Assembly (NCBI RefSeq): GCF_000576635.1
Contig: NZ_AVFL01000005.1
Location: 1 to 64,000, forward strand
DNA: 64,000 nt
Direction of reading: 5' to 3'
DNA from: Skermanella stibiiresistens SB22
Lineage (GTDB): Bacteria > Pseudomonadota > Alphaproteobacteria > Azospirillales > Azospirillaceae
The position numbers and the translations under genes were made by a program. Within the stretch, counting starts at the first letter, position 1, and each line of letters opens with the position of its first letter. This document shows, piece after piece, positions 1 to 11,890 of this stretch. The notes beneath the pieces are model-generated. The model was not told the DNA's origin. It ran no database searches and saw only the letters and a list, made by a program, of their open reading frames with translations.

Positions 1-70
1 GCGTGTCGGCGGCGTCAGCCACCAGCGCTTCGGTGAGGCGGTATATAGACCGGCGAATTTTGCCTCGCAA

Positions 71-101
71 CAGAAAAGTTCATCGCCCTGAAACTTTTCT
101 G
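71..101. repeat. Short perfect inverted repeat at left end
   Basis: CAGAAAAGTT (71-80) and AACTTTTCTG (92-101) are exact reverse complements around an 11-base spacer. The stem is AT-rich and has no following T run, so it reads more like an operator or a weak mRNA hairpin than an intrinsic terminator. No gene end or start is visible beside it, so its role is unknown. Confidence 0.35.
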
Positions 102-385
102 ACGTGATGGTCAAGATTGGGTGCGATGCCCGACTCGTCCCATTGGAGGGTCGGGCAAGCCGCCACACCTACCCTGCGGCAAGCTTTCCCGGTCGCGAGA
201 AAGGCGTACCAGATCAGCCGCTTGGATGCCGATCTTCAGAGACCACGGTAGCGTTTTTCACTTGACGAAAAAGAAATGGCGATCTTGCGCGATTCCGTAT
301 CCATACGGCGTTGACAGCCAATACCCCCCTCGCGCATGGTCCGGCCACCAGCTTCGTGGATCCTGACGATCTCCCCACTACCGAA

Positions 386-406
386 ACCGGGCGTCGGACG
401 CCCGGT
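386..406. promoter_or_regulatory. 21-bp palindrome just upstream of the M23 ribosome binding site
   Basis: ACCGGGCGTC and GACGCCCGGT are exact reverse complements separated by one base. The element ends seven bases before the AAGGAGG Shine-Dalgarno (413-419) of the next gene. It could be a dimeric-regulator operator or an mRNA hairpin presenting the ribosome binding site. Only the symmetry and position are seen; the function is inference. Confidence 0.35.
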
Positions 407-426
407 CGCAGCAAGGAGGACACCCG

Positions 427-1917
427 GTGCGTCTAAGGGTTGCCGCCATACCCGCCCTCGCCGTCTGTCTCGCAGGCGTTCCCACCTTCGCCCTGGCGGA
501 TTGGGAATATCCTTATAACGCTCCCATCGACACCTCCAGGCTGTCCAGCCCCACGCCGCAGCCACCGGTCGACCTCGACCAGGAGGCGGCCCGTTTGAAC
601 CTGACCGCGGCCACCTCGACCGCGGAAGAGGCGGAGACGCCGCTCGTGGCGGACGCCGACAGCGATGATGGCGGGCAATCGGTCGCCAAGGCGTTGAACG
701 AGCCCCTGCCCGACGAGGGTCAAACGGAACTGCTGGCGGACATCGACCGCAAGGTGGTGGAGGTCGGACGCGGCGACACGCTGCTGGGTCTTCTGGTCAA
801 CGCCTCGGTTCCCCGGCTGGACGCACATGACGCCATCGAAGCGCTGAGAAGTGTTTTCGATCCCCGCCGTCTTCAGGTCGGACAGGAGATAGCCCTGCTG
901 TTCCAGCAGGAATCCGGAACCGACCGCCGCTTCGTCGGCATGGAGCTGCAGCCGGATGTCGATCGCGCCGTATCGGTCGCCCGCCTGGAGGGCGATGCCT
1001 ACGAGGCCGTGTCGGTCGACAAGGAGTTGCGGCGCCACCAGGCGGCCGCCTCGGCCGTGATCGACAGCAGCCTGTTCGAGGCGGGCGCCAGCGTCGGCGT
1101 TCCGATCCCAGTGATGGCGGCGATGATCCGGGCCTATTCCTACGACGTCGACTTCCAGCGCGATGTCCAGCCCGGCGACGAATTCCAGGTGATGTACGAG
1201 CGCTACCTCACCGACAAGGGTGCTTCGGCCCGCGACGGCGACATCCTCTACGCGGCGCTGACGCTTGGTGGCAGGCGGATGGACCTGTACCGCTACAAGA
1301 CGCGTGACGGCATCGTCGATTATTTCAACCGTCGGGGTGAAAGCATCCGGAAGGCGCTGCTGCGCACGCCGATCGACGGCGCGCGGGTATCATCCAAGTT
1401 CGGCATGCGCCGGCACCCCGTCCTGGGCTTCAGCAAAATGCACGCGGGCATGGACTTCGCGGCCCCCAGCGGCACTCCGATCTACGCGGCCGGCAACGGC
1501 GTGATCGAGGAGATCGGCGGCAAGGGTTCCTACGGCAATTACATCCGGATCAAGCATAACCAGCAGATGGCTACCGCCTACGCCCACCTGTCCAAGTTCG
1601 GCTCCGGCCTACGGCGCGGCGGACGGGTCCAGCAGGGTGATATCATAGGTTATGTCGGCACCACCGGCCGCTCGACCGGCCCGCACCTTCACTATGAGGT
1701 CCTGCGCGGCGGTCGTCAGGTCAACCCGATGAGCGTCGACCTGCCGACCGGCGTCGCCTTGCAGGGGCGTGAACTGGTCGCCTTCCAGCGTCACGTCGAG
1801 GACACCGACCGCCAATTCGCGGAGAACCTGCAAAGTGCCGCGCAAGTGGCCCAGACCGCCGCCGCTTCCGGCGATGAACCCCACCCCGAGGCGTGCCGCG
1901 GCGAACGTAGCTGCTGA
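427..1917 (+). CDS. M23 family murein metallopeptidase, secreted
   Basis: The 496-residue protein is a predicted peptidoglycan endopeptidase or amidase activator of the LytM/NlpD type, acting in the periplasm. The GTG start is fixed by a strong AAGGAGG eight bases upstream. A signal peptide is clear (hydrophobic stretch to about residue 24, ending ALA). Residues about 110-160 resemble a LysM/OapA-like wall-binding region (GRGDTLLGLL...VGQEIALLF). The M23 domain covers about 320-440, with zinc ligands H339 and D343 (HAGMDF) and the GPHLHYE motif (H420, H422). All metal ligands are present, so it may be a real enzyme rather than a degenerate activator. The family call is firm; the substrate bond is unknown. 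It converges with clpB across a strong terminator. Confidence 0.92.
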   Translation: MRLRVAAIPALAVCLAGVPTFALADWEYPYNAPIDTSRLSSPTPQPPVDLDQEAARLNLTAATSTAEEAETPLVADADSDDGGQSVAKALNEPLPDEGQTELLADIDRKVVEVGRGDTLLGLLVNASVPRLDAHDAIEALRSVFDPRRLQVGQEIALLFQQESGTDRRFVGMELQPDVDRAVSVARLEGDAYEAVSVDKELRRHQAAASAVIDSSLFEAGASVGVPIPVMAAMIRAYSYDVDFQRDVQPGDEFQVMYERYLTDKGASARDGDILYAALTLGGRRMDLYRYKTRDGIVDYFNRRGESIRKALLRTPIDGARVSSKFGMRRHPVLGFSKMHAGMDFAAPSGTPIYAAGNGVIEEIGGKGSYGNYIRIKHNQQMATAYAHLSKFGSGLRRGGRVQQGDIIGYVGTTGRSTGPHLHYEVLRGGRQVNPMSVDLPTGVALQGRELVAFQRHVEDTDRQFAENLQSAAQVAQTAAASGDEPHPEACRGERSC

Positions 1918-1964
1918 GTTAGCCCGATCGCGGTCTCCCCCGTCACTCCACCTTCCCCATTGAA

Positions 1965-2000
1965 AAAGGCCCTCCCCACCGCACGGTGGGGAGGGCCTTT
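1965..2000. terminator. Bidirectional intrinsic terminator between M23 gene and clpB
   Basis: A perfect 16-bp stem (1965-1980 with 1985-2000) and four-base loop, with A-rich sequence on the left flank and T-rich on the right. It can therefore end transcripts from both strands. It sits exactly between the two convergent stop codons. Confidence 0.85.
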
Positions 2001-2032
2001 CATTTCCAAGCAAAGCTTGTGATTGACCGTGG

Positions 2033-4693
<2,661 letters not shown>

Positions 4694-4785
4694 GAGGACG
4701 CTCCTTATCTTTTCCGGTCGCCCGCCAGGCAGCACGACCGATTTCCGACCCACGTGATGTGCGATCCAGAAGGATGCCGAACCCT

Positions 4786-4814
4786 ATATGGCGAGGGGTT
4801 ATTCGGGGAACAAG
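4786..4814 (-). promoter_or_regulatory. Candidate heat-shock (RpoH-type) promoter for clpB
   Basis: Read on the minus strand, CTTGTT (4814-4809) is followed after 17 bases by CCATAT (4791-4786). This resembles the alphaproteobacterial sigma-32 pattern CTTG...N17...CCATAT. It would give a leader of about 85-90 bases before the clpB ATG. It was matched by eye, not scored. Confidence 0.5.
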
Positions 4815-4927
4815 CAGGCACCCGTAGGCATTTCGCGATGACCTCCCCATGTTGCCAGGGCGTCCCTCCGACGAGGCGGAGCCGCCCCATCTCCACCCCA
4901 CCCTATCCCCACTTGGAGTTTTCCCGA

Positions 4928-5407
4928 TTGAAGAAGCTGCTGGCCAAGTCGAGGCTGCTGCGCACCGCCCATCTGGCGCGGGTTGGCTGGTTGACAGTGG
5001 CCAGGCCGCTGACGATGGGAGTGCGCGCCATCATCCGCGATCAGGACGGCGCCGTCCTGCTGATCCGCCACAGCTATGTCGCCGGCTGGCACTTCCCCGG
5101 CGGAGGGGTCGACCGGGGTGAGACGGTTCATCAGGCGATGGCGCGCGAGGTCCGCGAGGAGGTCGGCGTCGAGGTGACCGGCACCGCCCGCATGCTGGGC
5201 CTCTATGGCCGGTTCCGCCACCGCTCCAGCGATCATGTCAGCGTCTTCGTGGTGGAGACGTGGCGTGGCACCCCCAAGGTCGATGGCTTGGAGATCGTGG
5301 AATGCCGCTTCTTCCCCTTGGAGGCCCTGCCCGACGACATCACTCCCGCCACCCGCCGCCGCCTGACGGAACTGACGGGTGGCGCCCCGGTCACCGAGCT
5401 TTGGTGA
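4928..5407 (+). CDS. NUDIX hydrolase
   Basis: A 159-residue NUDIX-fold pyrophosphohydrolase that would cleave a nucleoside-diphosphate-linked substrate. The Nudix box is complete (about residues 59-81): GGVDRGE, seven residues, then REVREEVGV, supplying the metal-binding glutamates. The chosen start is TTG with GGAG ten bases upstream; there is no ATG at the right place, and TTG at 4913 is the alternative. The N-terminus is basic and amphipathic (LKKLLAKSRLLRTAHL). It is divergent from clpB. Substrate cannot be told from sequence. Confidence 0.85.
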   Translation: MKKLLAKSRLLRTAHLARVGWLTVARPLTMGVRAIIRDQDGAVLLIRHSYVAGWHFPGGGVDRGETVHQAMAREVREEVGVEVTGTARMLGLYGRFRHRSSDHVSVFVVETWRGTPKVDGLEIVECRFFPLEALPDDITPATRRRLTELTGGAPVTELW

Positions 5408-5439
5408 GGCCCGATCGGCGACGCTCGGCACGAAAAAAT

Positions 5440-5463
5440 GCCCCCGCCGGAATGGGCGGGGGC
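5440..5463. terminator. GC hairpin after NUDIX gene
   Basis: GCCCCCGCC (5440-5448) pairs exactly with GGCGGGGGC (5455-5463). A run of six A's lies directly left of the stem, so the classic hairpin-plus-T form exists only for minus-strand transcription. For the upstream plus-strand gene it is a stem without a U tract. Confidence 0.5.
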
Positions 5464-5528
5464 GGCCGGACAGTCTGCGAGGTTTCGGATCACGGAACAG
5501 GAGAGAGTGTGTTTGTGACCGGCTGAGA

Positions 5529-5542
5529 TCGGTTATAACCGA
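5529..5542. repeat. Perfect 14-bp palindrome TCGGTTATAACCGA
   Basis: The 14 bases are identical to their own reverse complement. They lie 19 bases left of the Fur-like box and about 150 bases before the MOSC start. A dimeric-regulator site is possible; the centre TTATAA could also be part of a promoter -10 region. Confidence 0.4.
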
Positions 5543-5553
5543 ACATCGGCCCG

Positions 5554-5581
5554 TTGCAAATGCAAATCGTTCTCATTCGCA
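5554..5581. promoter_or_regulatory. Fur-like box upstream of the MOSC gene
   Basis: Read on the minus strand, the segment begins TGCGAATGAGAACGATTTGC, close to the ferric uptake regulator consensus with its GATAAT/ATTATC hexamers. The ends TGCAAAT (5561-5567) and ATTCGCA (5575-5581) are inverted with one mismatch. It lies 112 bases before the ATG of the next plus-strand gene. Resemblance to Fur sites is a by-eye judgement. Confidence 0.5.
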
Positions 5582-5692
5582 GGAAAAAATGGGGGAGCGA
5601 CTCCGCCTTACGGATCGTCAGCCCTCGGAACATTGCGGCCTTGAACCAACGTGGGATTGACGCGCCGCAAAGCCCCCTGCATAACATCAGGC

Positions 5693-6454
5693 ATGAATAC
5701 CGCAGTTGCGAAGATATATCGTTATCCGGTCAAGGGCCTGAGCGCCCAATCCCTGGGCGGCGTCACGCTCGCCCCTGGGGAGGGACTGCCCGAGGACCGG
5801 CGGTTCGCCATCATCCATGGCGCGTCGGGTTTCGACACGTCGGCGCCGGAGTGGCGTCCCAGAAAGGACTTCCTGATGCTGGCCAAGAACGAGCGATTGG
5901 CCGCGCTGGAAACCGATTACGACGCCGGTACCGGCATCCTGACCGTCAAGCGCAACGGCAGGCAGGTCGCGAGGGGCCAGATCACCAGCGCCACCGGGCG
6001 GTTGCTGATCAACCAGTTCATCGCCGCCTATATGAAGGGGGAGATTCCGGGGACGCCAAGCCTCGTCGAAGCGCCGGGCGTCATGTTCACCGACACTCCG
6101 GAGAAATACGTCTCGATCGTCAATCTCGGCAGCGTGTTGGACATCGAGCGGGTCGTGCAAGCCCCCGTCGACCCCATCCGGTTCCGGGCGAACCTGTTGC
6201 TGGACGGTCTGGAGCCCTGGTCGGAGGCCAAATGGATCGGCCAGTCGATCGCCATCGGCGATGTCGTCCTGAAGGTGGTCGAGCCGATCGAGCGATGCGC
6301 CGCGACCGAGGTCAACCCTGTCACGGCCACGCGGGACATCAACATCCCGCTCCACCTTCAACGCGGATATTCCCATCGGAACTGCGGTGTCTATGCCAAG
6401 GTGATCCGGGGCGGCGCAGTCGCGGTCGGGGATCCGGTCCAGCTGATCGGCTGA
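5693..6454 (+). CDS. MOSC domain-containing protein
   Basis: A 253-residue cytoplasmic protein with an N-terminal MOSC beta-barrel (AKIYRYPVKGLSAQSL) followed by a MOSC domain. This is the arrangement of YcbX-like and mARC-like proteins that carry sulfurated molybdenum cofactor. The cofactor-binding motif RCAATEVNP is present, with the conserved cysteine at residue 202. No ferredoxin domain follows, unlike E. coli YcbX, so a separate electron donor would be needed. The ATG start at MNTAVAKIYRYPVKG fits the family beginning; the ribosome site is weak. A Fur-like box lies upstream, suggesting iron-linked expression (inference). Confidence 0.85.
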   Translation: MNTAVAKIYRYPVKGLSAQSLGGVTLAPGEGLPEDRRFAIIHGASGFDTSAPEWRPRKDFLMLAKNERLAALETDYDAGTGILTVKRNGRQVARGQITSATGRLLINQFIAAYMKGEIPGTPSLVEAPGVMFTDTPEKYVSIVNLGSVLDIERVVQAPVDPIRFRANLLLDGLEPWSEAKWIGQSIAIGDVVLKVVEPIERCAATEVNPVTATRDINIPLHLQRGYSHRNCGVYAKVIRGGAVAVGDPVQLIG

Positions 6455-6456
6455 GA

Positions 6457-6473
6457 CCGCGGAAAAGCCGCGG
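6457..6473. terminator. Small hairpin between MOSC and DUF4167 genes
   Basis: CCGCGG occurs at 6457-6462 and 6468-6473 around AAAAG. Because the hexamer is self-complementary the two copies form a six-base stem. It sits between convergent stop codons. The stem is short and lacks a T run, so it is a weak call. Confidence 0.35.
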
Positions 6474-6493
6474 CTTAACCGCGATCCGGAAAA

Positions 6494-6940
6494 TCACGCG
6501 TTCATCTGGGCGCGTTCCTCCTCCGTGTCGGCATCCTCGTCGTCATCCTGATCGTCGCCGTACTGGTCTTGGCCATCGCCATTGACCCCGCCATTGATCC
6601 CATCATGGCCATTGGAGTGACCGTTGGGCGCGCCGTTGCCGTTCCGGCCATCGCGACCACGCTGGTTCTCGCCACTCTGCTCGTTGATCAGACCGATAAT
6701 GCGGAAGTAATGCTCGGCGTGTTGAAAGTAACTTTCCGCCGCGATACGATCCCCAGCGGTCTGAGCATCCCGTGCCAAAGTGACGTACTTCTCGTACACT
6801 TGGAACGCGTTGCCTCGGATGCGGACATCCGGACCATTGCTGTCGAAGGTTTGGTGGCGCAAAGGGACGTTGTTCTGACGGCGGTTACCATTATTGCTGC
6901 CCCGGCCGCGAGAACGCCTGGTGTTTGGTCCTTGTCTCAT
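6494..6940 (-). CDS. DUF4167 domain-containing protein
   Basis: A 148-residue protein. The N-terminal third is basic and Asn/Arg-rich (MRQGPNTRRSRGRGSNN). The conserved DUF4167 core spans about residues 30-90 (RGNAFQVYEKYVTLARDA...AESYFQHAEHYFRI), and a low-complexity Gly/Asn/Asp tail becomes acidic at the end. The family is alphaproteobacterial and usually next to prmC, as here. Function is not known to me; the basic low-complexity head suggests RNA binding (inference). GC is lower than in the neighbours because of Asn-rich codons. Confidence 0.85.
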   Translation of the reverse strand: MRQGPNTRRSRGRGSNNGNRRQNNVPLRHQTFDSNGPDVRIRGNAFQVYEKYVTLARDAQTAGDRIAAESYFQHAEHYFRIIGLINEQSGENQRGRDGRNGNGAPNGHSNGHDGINGGVNGDGQDQYGDDQDDDEDADTEEERAQMNA

Positions 6941-7158
6941 TCGGCTATTACGAGCCCCACTTTGAGATTTTGCGCGCCCCGATCCACTTGGCGGCTAGTC
7001 AAAGGGCCACCAAGCATCCGCGGAGCGATGCTGCGCGGTGGAATGTCGGGGGTTCGTATCACGCAGGCCGCGCCAATCATGCAGCGGTCCTTCGTCCTGT
7101 AAGACCCTAGCGGGGAAACGACTGTATTCCAACCCTTTTCTTGTGTGCAAACGCGGAA

Positions 7159-8060
7159 TCACGCGCCCAAATGGCCAAAAACAACGCGTTCGATACCGGC
7201 GAGATCCTTCCGGAAGCCGATTTGGCTTAATCCGGCCGCCTCAAGCAGTGCCGCCACATCGTGGGATTGCCCGAATCCGACCTCGAAGATGATTCGCCCA
7301 CCCGGTTTTAACACGCCGCCCAGCCCCGCCGTGATGGCGCGATAGGCGTCCAACCCGTCGGCTCCTCCCGCCAGCGCCGCGCGCGGATCGAAGCCGGTGA
7401 CCTCCGGCGACAGCGTGGTGATCTCGGCATCGGGGATGTAGGGCGGATTGGACATCACGATGTCGAAACGATCCTCAAGCCCAGTCATCCAATCGCCGAC
7501 GGCGAAGCGGGCGCGCGGCCCCAGTCCCAGCCGGCGGGCGTTGGCGGTGGCCGTGGCGACCGCCTCGGTCGATTGGTCGACCCCAAGCCCCATGGCGGCC
7601 GGCAATTCGCTGAGCACCGCCAGCAGCAGGCAGCCGGTGCCGGTCCCCAGGTCCAGCACCGACAGGGGAGCCCGTTTGTCGGCGACGCCGGCCAGCGCCT
7701 CCTCGACCACCGTCTCGCTATCCGGCCTAGGATCGAGCGTGGCGGCGGACAGGGTGAAGTCGAGGCTCCAGAACTCGCGCCGGCCCAGGATGCGGGATAC
7801 CGGCTCGCGCGCGACCCGCCGCGCGATGAAACCCAGCACCCGCGCCACCTGCGGCTGGTTGAGCCGGGCGGTGGCGTGGATCAGCATGTGCTGCCGCGTC
7901 ATGCCCAGGGCGGCCCCCGTCAGCAGGCGCGCGTCCAGATCCGGCGTGTCGACGCCGGCGTCGCGCAGCAACCGCTCGCCGTGGCGGGTCACCTCGCGAA
8001 GCGTCGGCGTGCCTCCAAGTTCCGGAGGAATTTCCACGGTTCCTTCCGGGGGCGCGCCGG

Positions 8061-8064
<4 letters not shown>
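7159..8064 (-). CDS. prmC: Release factor glutamine methyltransferase PrmC
   Basis: PrmC methylates the glutamine of the GGQ motif in RF1 and RF2 using S-adenosylmethionine. The 301-residue protein has the helical N-domain (to about 90), the SAM-binding motif [13 protein letters not shown], and the catalytic NPPY signature at residues 206-209. Its ATG overlaps the prfA stop by four bases (ATGA), so enzyme and substrate are translationally coupled. A gap of about 220 bases with no gene follows before the DUF4167 gene. Confidence 0.97.
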
Positions 8065-9118
<1,054 letters not shown>

Positions 9119-9122
<4 letters not shown>

Positions 9123-10516
9123 CGTACCTCACCCTCACCCAGCCCCGGAACGGAGCCCGCGGTCAAATTTCCATCCAACTTACCGGCCGAGGCTCCACCG
9201 CCCTCGCACTGGGCCTCGTCCAGCCGGAACAGCCGCCGCAGCAGCCGCTCCGCCTCCACCTGTTCCATGTCGTGCGACGCCGCCATCGCCCGCAACGTCC
9301 GCGACGGTTCGTGCAGCAGCCGGTTGACCAGCAGGCGGGTCGCCTCCGCCGGGTCGGCGCCGGGATGCTCGGCCAGAAGCCGGCTCCTCACCGCCTCGAA
9401 ATGGCCACGCAGCGCCGCCACGGCTGGAACGGCGGCCCGCTCCGCCCGGCCCCGCGCGAAGGTGGCCACCGCCTGATCGACGATCGCCCAGGCCGCCGCC
9501 GCCGCCGCCTCCCGCGTGGCGCGGCCTTCCAGCGCCACCCGCTCCAGATCGGCCAGATCGTAGACGAAGGCGCCTTCCAGCCCGCCGACCGCCGGATCGA
9601 CGTCGCCGGGTATCGCCGTGTCGATCACGAAGACAGGACGCCGCCTGCGCTTCCGCAGCACCGCCGTCATCCGCTCGGTGGAGAGGATATAGCGCCCCAA
9701 CCCCGCCGCCGTCACCACGATATCGGCGGAGGCCAGCGCCGTGTCGAGGTCGGCGATCGGAACATGATGGCACCCTAGCCGGCGGGCCGCCGCCTCCGCC
9801 CGCCGGTCGACCAGCGCCGCGACGGTCAGCCGCGGCAACCCGGCCTCGCGTAGCGCGTCGACCATCAGCTCGCCCATGTCGCCCAGCCCGATCAGCAGGG
9901 CGGCGGAGCGGTCCAGATCGCCGTGGATGTCGCGCGCGGTCTGGACCGCCGCCGCCGCGATCGACACCGGCCGCTCCGCGATGGCGGTCTCGGTCCGGAC
10001 CCGCTTGGCGGCGGCGTAGGCCGCCTGGAGCACAGCCTCCAGTTCCGGCCCGCTGGCATGGGCCGCGACCGAGGCGCGGTGGGCCGTCTTGACCTGCCCC
10101 AGGACGTGCGGCTCGCCGACCACCTGGCTGTCGAGCGAGCAGGCGACCGCGAACAGGTGGCGCACCGCGTCACCGCCGGTCAGGGTGTAGAGTTCGGGAG
10201 CCAGCGCCTCATGCGTCATGCCGGCGCGCTCGGCCAGGGCGGCGGCGGCGGCCTCGGCGGCGGCGGCGGGATCGGGAGACGCCGTCAGCACCTCGACCCG
10301 GTCGCAGGTCGACAGCCACAGCATCTCCGACAATCCCGCGTCCTTGAGGCGGGCGAGGACGCCCGGAACCTCGGACTCCTCGGTGCAGATCAGGTCGCGC
10401 AAGGCGCCGGAACTGGAGCGGTGGTTCGCACCGACCAGAACCAGTTCGGCGGAGGCGTGGCCCCCTGGGTGATCCCCCGACGGGGGCCCACAGGTCGCGG
10501 GCGTGCTTGGGGGCAT
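9119..10516 (-). CDS. hemA: Glutamyl-tRNA reductase
   Basis: Reduces glutamyl-tRNA to glutamate-1-semialdehyde, the first step of five-carbon tetrapyrrole synthesis. The 465-residue protein has the N-terminal catalytic domain (GANHRSS...), the nucleophilic Cys at residue 71 in STCDRVEV (many homologues have STCNR), the signature [22 protein letters not shown], an NADPH-binding Rossmann domain ([16 protein letters not shown]) and the helical dimerisation domain. A head of about 25 residues precedes the catalytic domain, and the ribosome site at the ATG is poor, so the start is less certain. It overlaps prfA by four bases. Alphaproteobacteria mostly make ALA by ALA synthase, so its presence is notable. 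Confidence 0.95.
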
Positions 10517-10561
10517 GGTTCGGGCGCTAGGAGAGCGCGGGGCGGCGTCGGAAGGCCGCGA

Positions 10562-11725
10562 TCACTCCGCCGCTTCCACCGCGGCGCCGGTCTCGGCCTT
10601 GGCAGCCTCGATCCGGGCCTCCTCGGCCTTGGCGGCCTCGATCAGGGCGGCCTTGCGCTCGACCAGACCGACGAGGTGGCCGACGATGTCCTCGTCCTTC
10701 AGGCGGTGGTCGGGTTGGCCCGCGATGTAGACCTGATGGGTGTTGCCGCCGCCGCCGGTGAAGCCGATGTCGGTCTCGCGCGCCTCGCCCGGACCGTTGA
10801 CGACGCAGCCGATCACCGAGACGGTCATCGGGGTCGTGATATGGGCCAGCCGCTCCTCCAGGACCTCGACGGTCTTGATCACGTTGAACTGCTGGCGGGC
10901 GCAGCTGGGGCACGAGATCACGGTGACGCCGCGCCGGCGCAGGTTCAGCGACTTCAGCATCTCGTACGCGACCCTGACCTCCTCGACCGGATCGGCCGAC
11001 AGGGAGACCCGGATGGTGTCGCCGATCCCCGACCACAGCAGCATGCCGAGGCCGATCGACGACTTGACCGTGCCGGACCGCAGGCCGCCGGCCTCGGTGA
11101 CGCCGATATGGAGCGGATAGTCGCAGGCTTCCGCCAAACCCTGGTAGGCCGCGACCGCGAGGAAGACGTCCGACGCCTTGACGCTGATCTTGAAGTCGAA
11201 GAAGTCGTGGTCTTCCAGGATGCGGGCGTGATCCAGGGCGCTTTCGACCATCGCCTCCGGGCAGGGCTCGCCGTATTTCTCCAGCAGGTCCTTTTCCAGG
11301 GACCCGGCGTTGACGCCGATCCGGATCGAGCAGCCGTGGTCCTTGGCCGCTTGGACCACCTCGCGGACGCGGTCGGCCGAACCGATGTTGCCGGGATTGA
11401 TGCGCAGGCAAGCGGCGCCGTTCTGGGCCGCCTCGATCGCGCGCTTGTAGTGGAAATGGATGTCGGCGACGACCGGGATGGTGATCTCGCGGGTGATCGC
11501 CTTCAGCGCCAGCGCCGATTCCTGGTCGGGGCACGAGACCCGCACGATGTCGGCGCCGGCCTCCTCGATCCGCCGGATCTGCTCCACCGTCGCCTTGACG
11601 TCGGTCGTCGGCGTGTTGGTCATCGTCTGCACCGAGATCGGCGCGTCCCCGCCCACCGGGACCTTGCCGACATGGATCAGGCGGCTCTTGCGGCGCTCGA
11701 TGTGGCGGTAGGGGCGGACGGTCAT
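10562..11725 (-). CDS. ispG: 4-hydroxy-3-methylbut-2-en-1-yl diphosphate synthase
   Basis: IspG (GcpE) converts methylerythritol cyclodiphosphate to HMBPP in the MEP isoprenoid pathway using a [4Fe-4S] cluster. It has 387 residues. The TIM-barrel part begins with [20 protein letters not shown]. The cluster ligands are C272 and C275 (CPSCAR) and C307 ([10 protein letters not shown]), with the following Glu as the fourth family ligand. The start at MTVRPYRH fits the family; in-frame codons further upstream give non-homologous sequence. The last 35 residues are an Ala/Glu/Lys-rich helical tail. It lies 45 bases before hemA. Confidence 0.97.
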   Translation of the reverse strand: MTVRPYRHIERRKSRLIHVGKVPVGGDAPISVQTMTNTPTTDVKATVEQIRRIEEAGADIVRVSCPDQESALALKAITREITIPVVADIHFHYKRAIEAAQNGAACLRINPGNIGSADRVREVVQAAKDHGCSIRIGVNAGSLEKDLLEKYGEPCPEAMVESALDHARILEDHDFFDFKISVKASDVFLAVAAYQGLAEACDYPLHIGVTEAGGLRSGTVKSSIGLGMLLWSGIGDTIRVSLSADPVEEVRVAYEMLKSLNLRRRGVTVISCPSCARQQFNVIKTVEVLEERLAHITTPMTVSVIGCVVNGPGEARETDIGFTGGGGNTHQVYIAGQPDHRLKDEDIVGHLVGLVERKAALIEAAKAEEARIEAAKAETGAAVEAAE

Positions 11726-11890
11726 GAACTGGCTTTCGGAGTGGTGTGTGGGTGCGGCGGCGCGCTGACGCGCTCGATCGACGAGGTGCCGCCTGACGCT
11801 AAAGTGCGGACGCGGGCCGGACAGGTCAAGTGCCGAGGAGGAGGATCCCCGGCTGAGCCCGCGCCCGGCCATCGGAATCGGTGTCCGGAA

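Larger units (their letters stand above)
1..426. other. Intergenic stretch upstream of the M23 gene
   Basis: No frame in this stretch encodes a recognisable protein, and no tRNA-like cloverleaf is visible. It holds the inverted repeat at 71-101, a small GCCCGAC/GTCGGGC hairpin at about 127-157, and a near-perfect palindrome at 386-406. TTGAC-like hexamers occur at about 262 and 311 but neither has a convincing -10 partner, so no promoter is called. Confidence 0.5.

Noticed and set aside
262-340. TTGACG and TTGACA hexamers as promoters for the M23 gene
   Set aside because: At 16-18 base spacing neither has a -10-like hexamer.
1-426. Possible tRNA or terminal part of another gene at the left edge
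   Set aside because: No tRNA arms or T-loop motif could be found, and short open frames there have no recognisable sequence.
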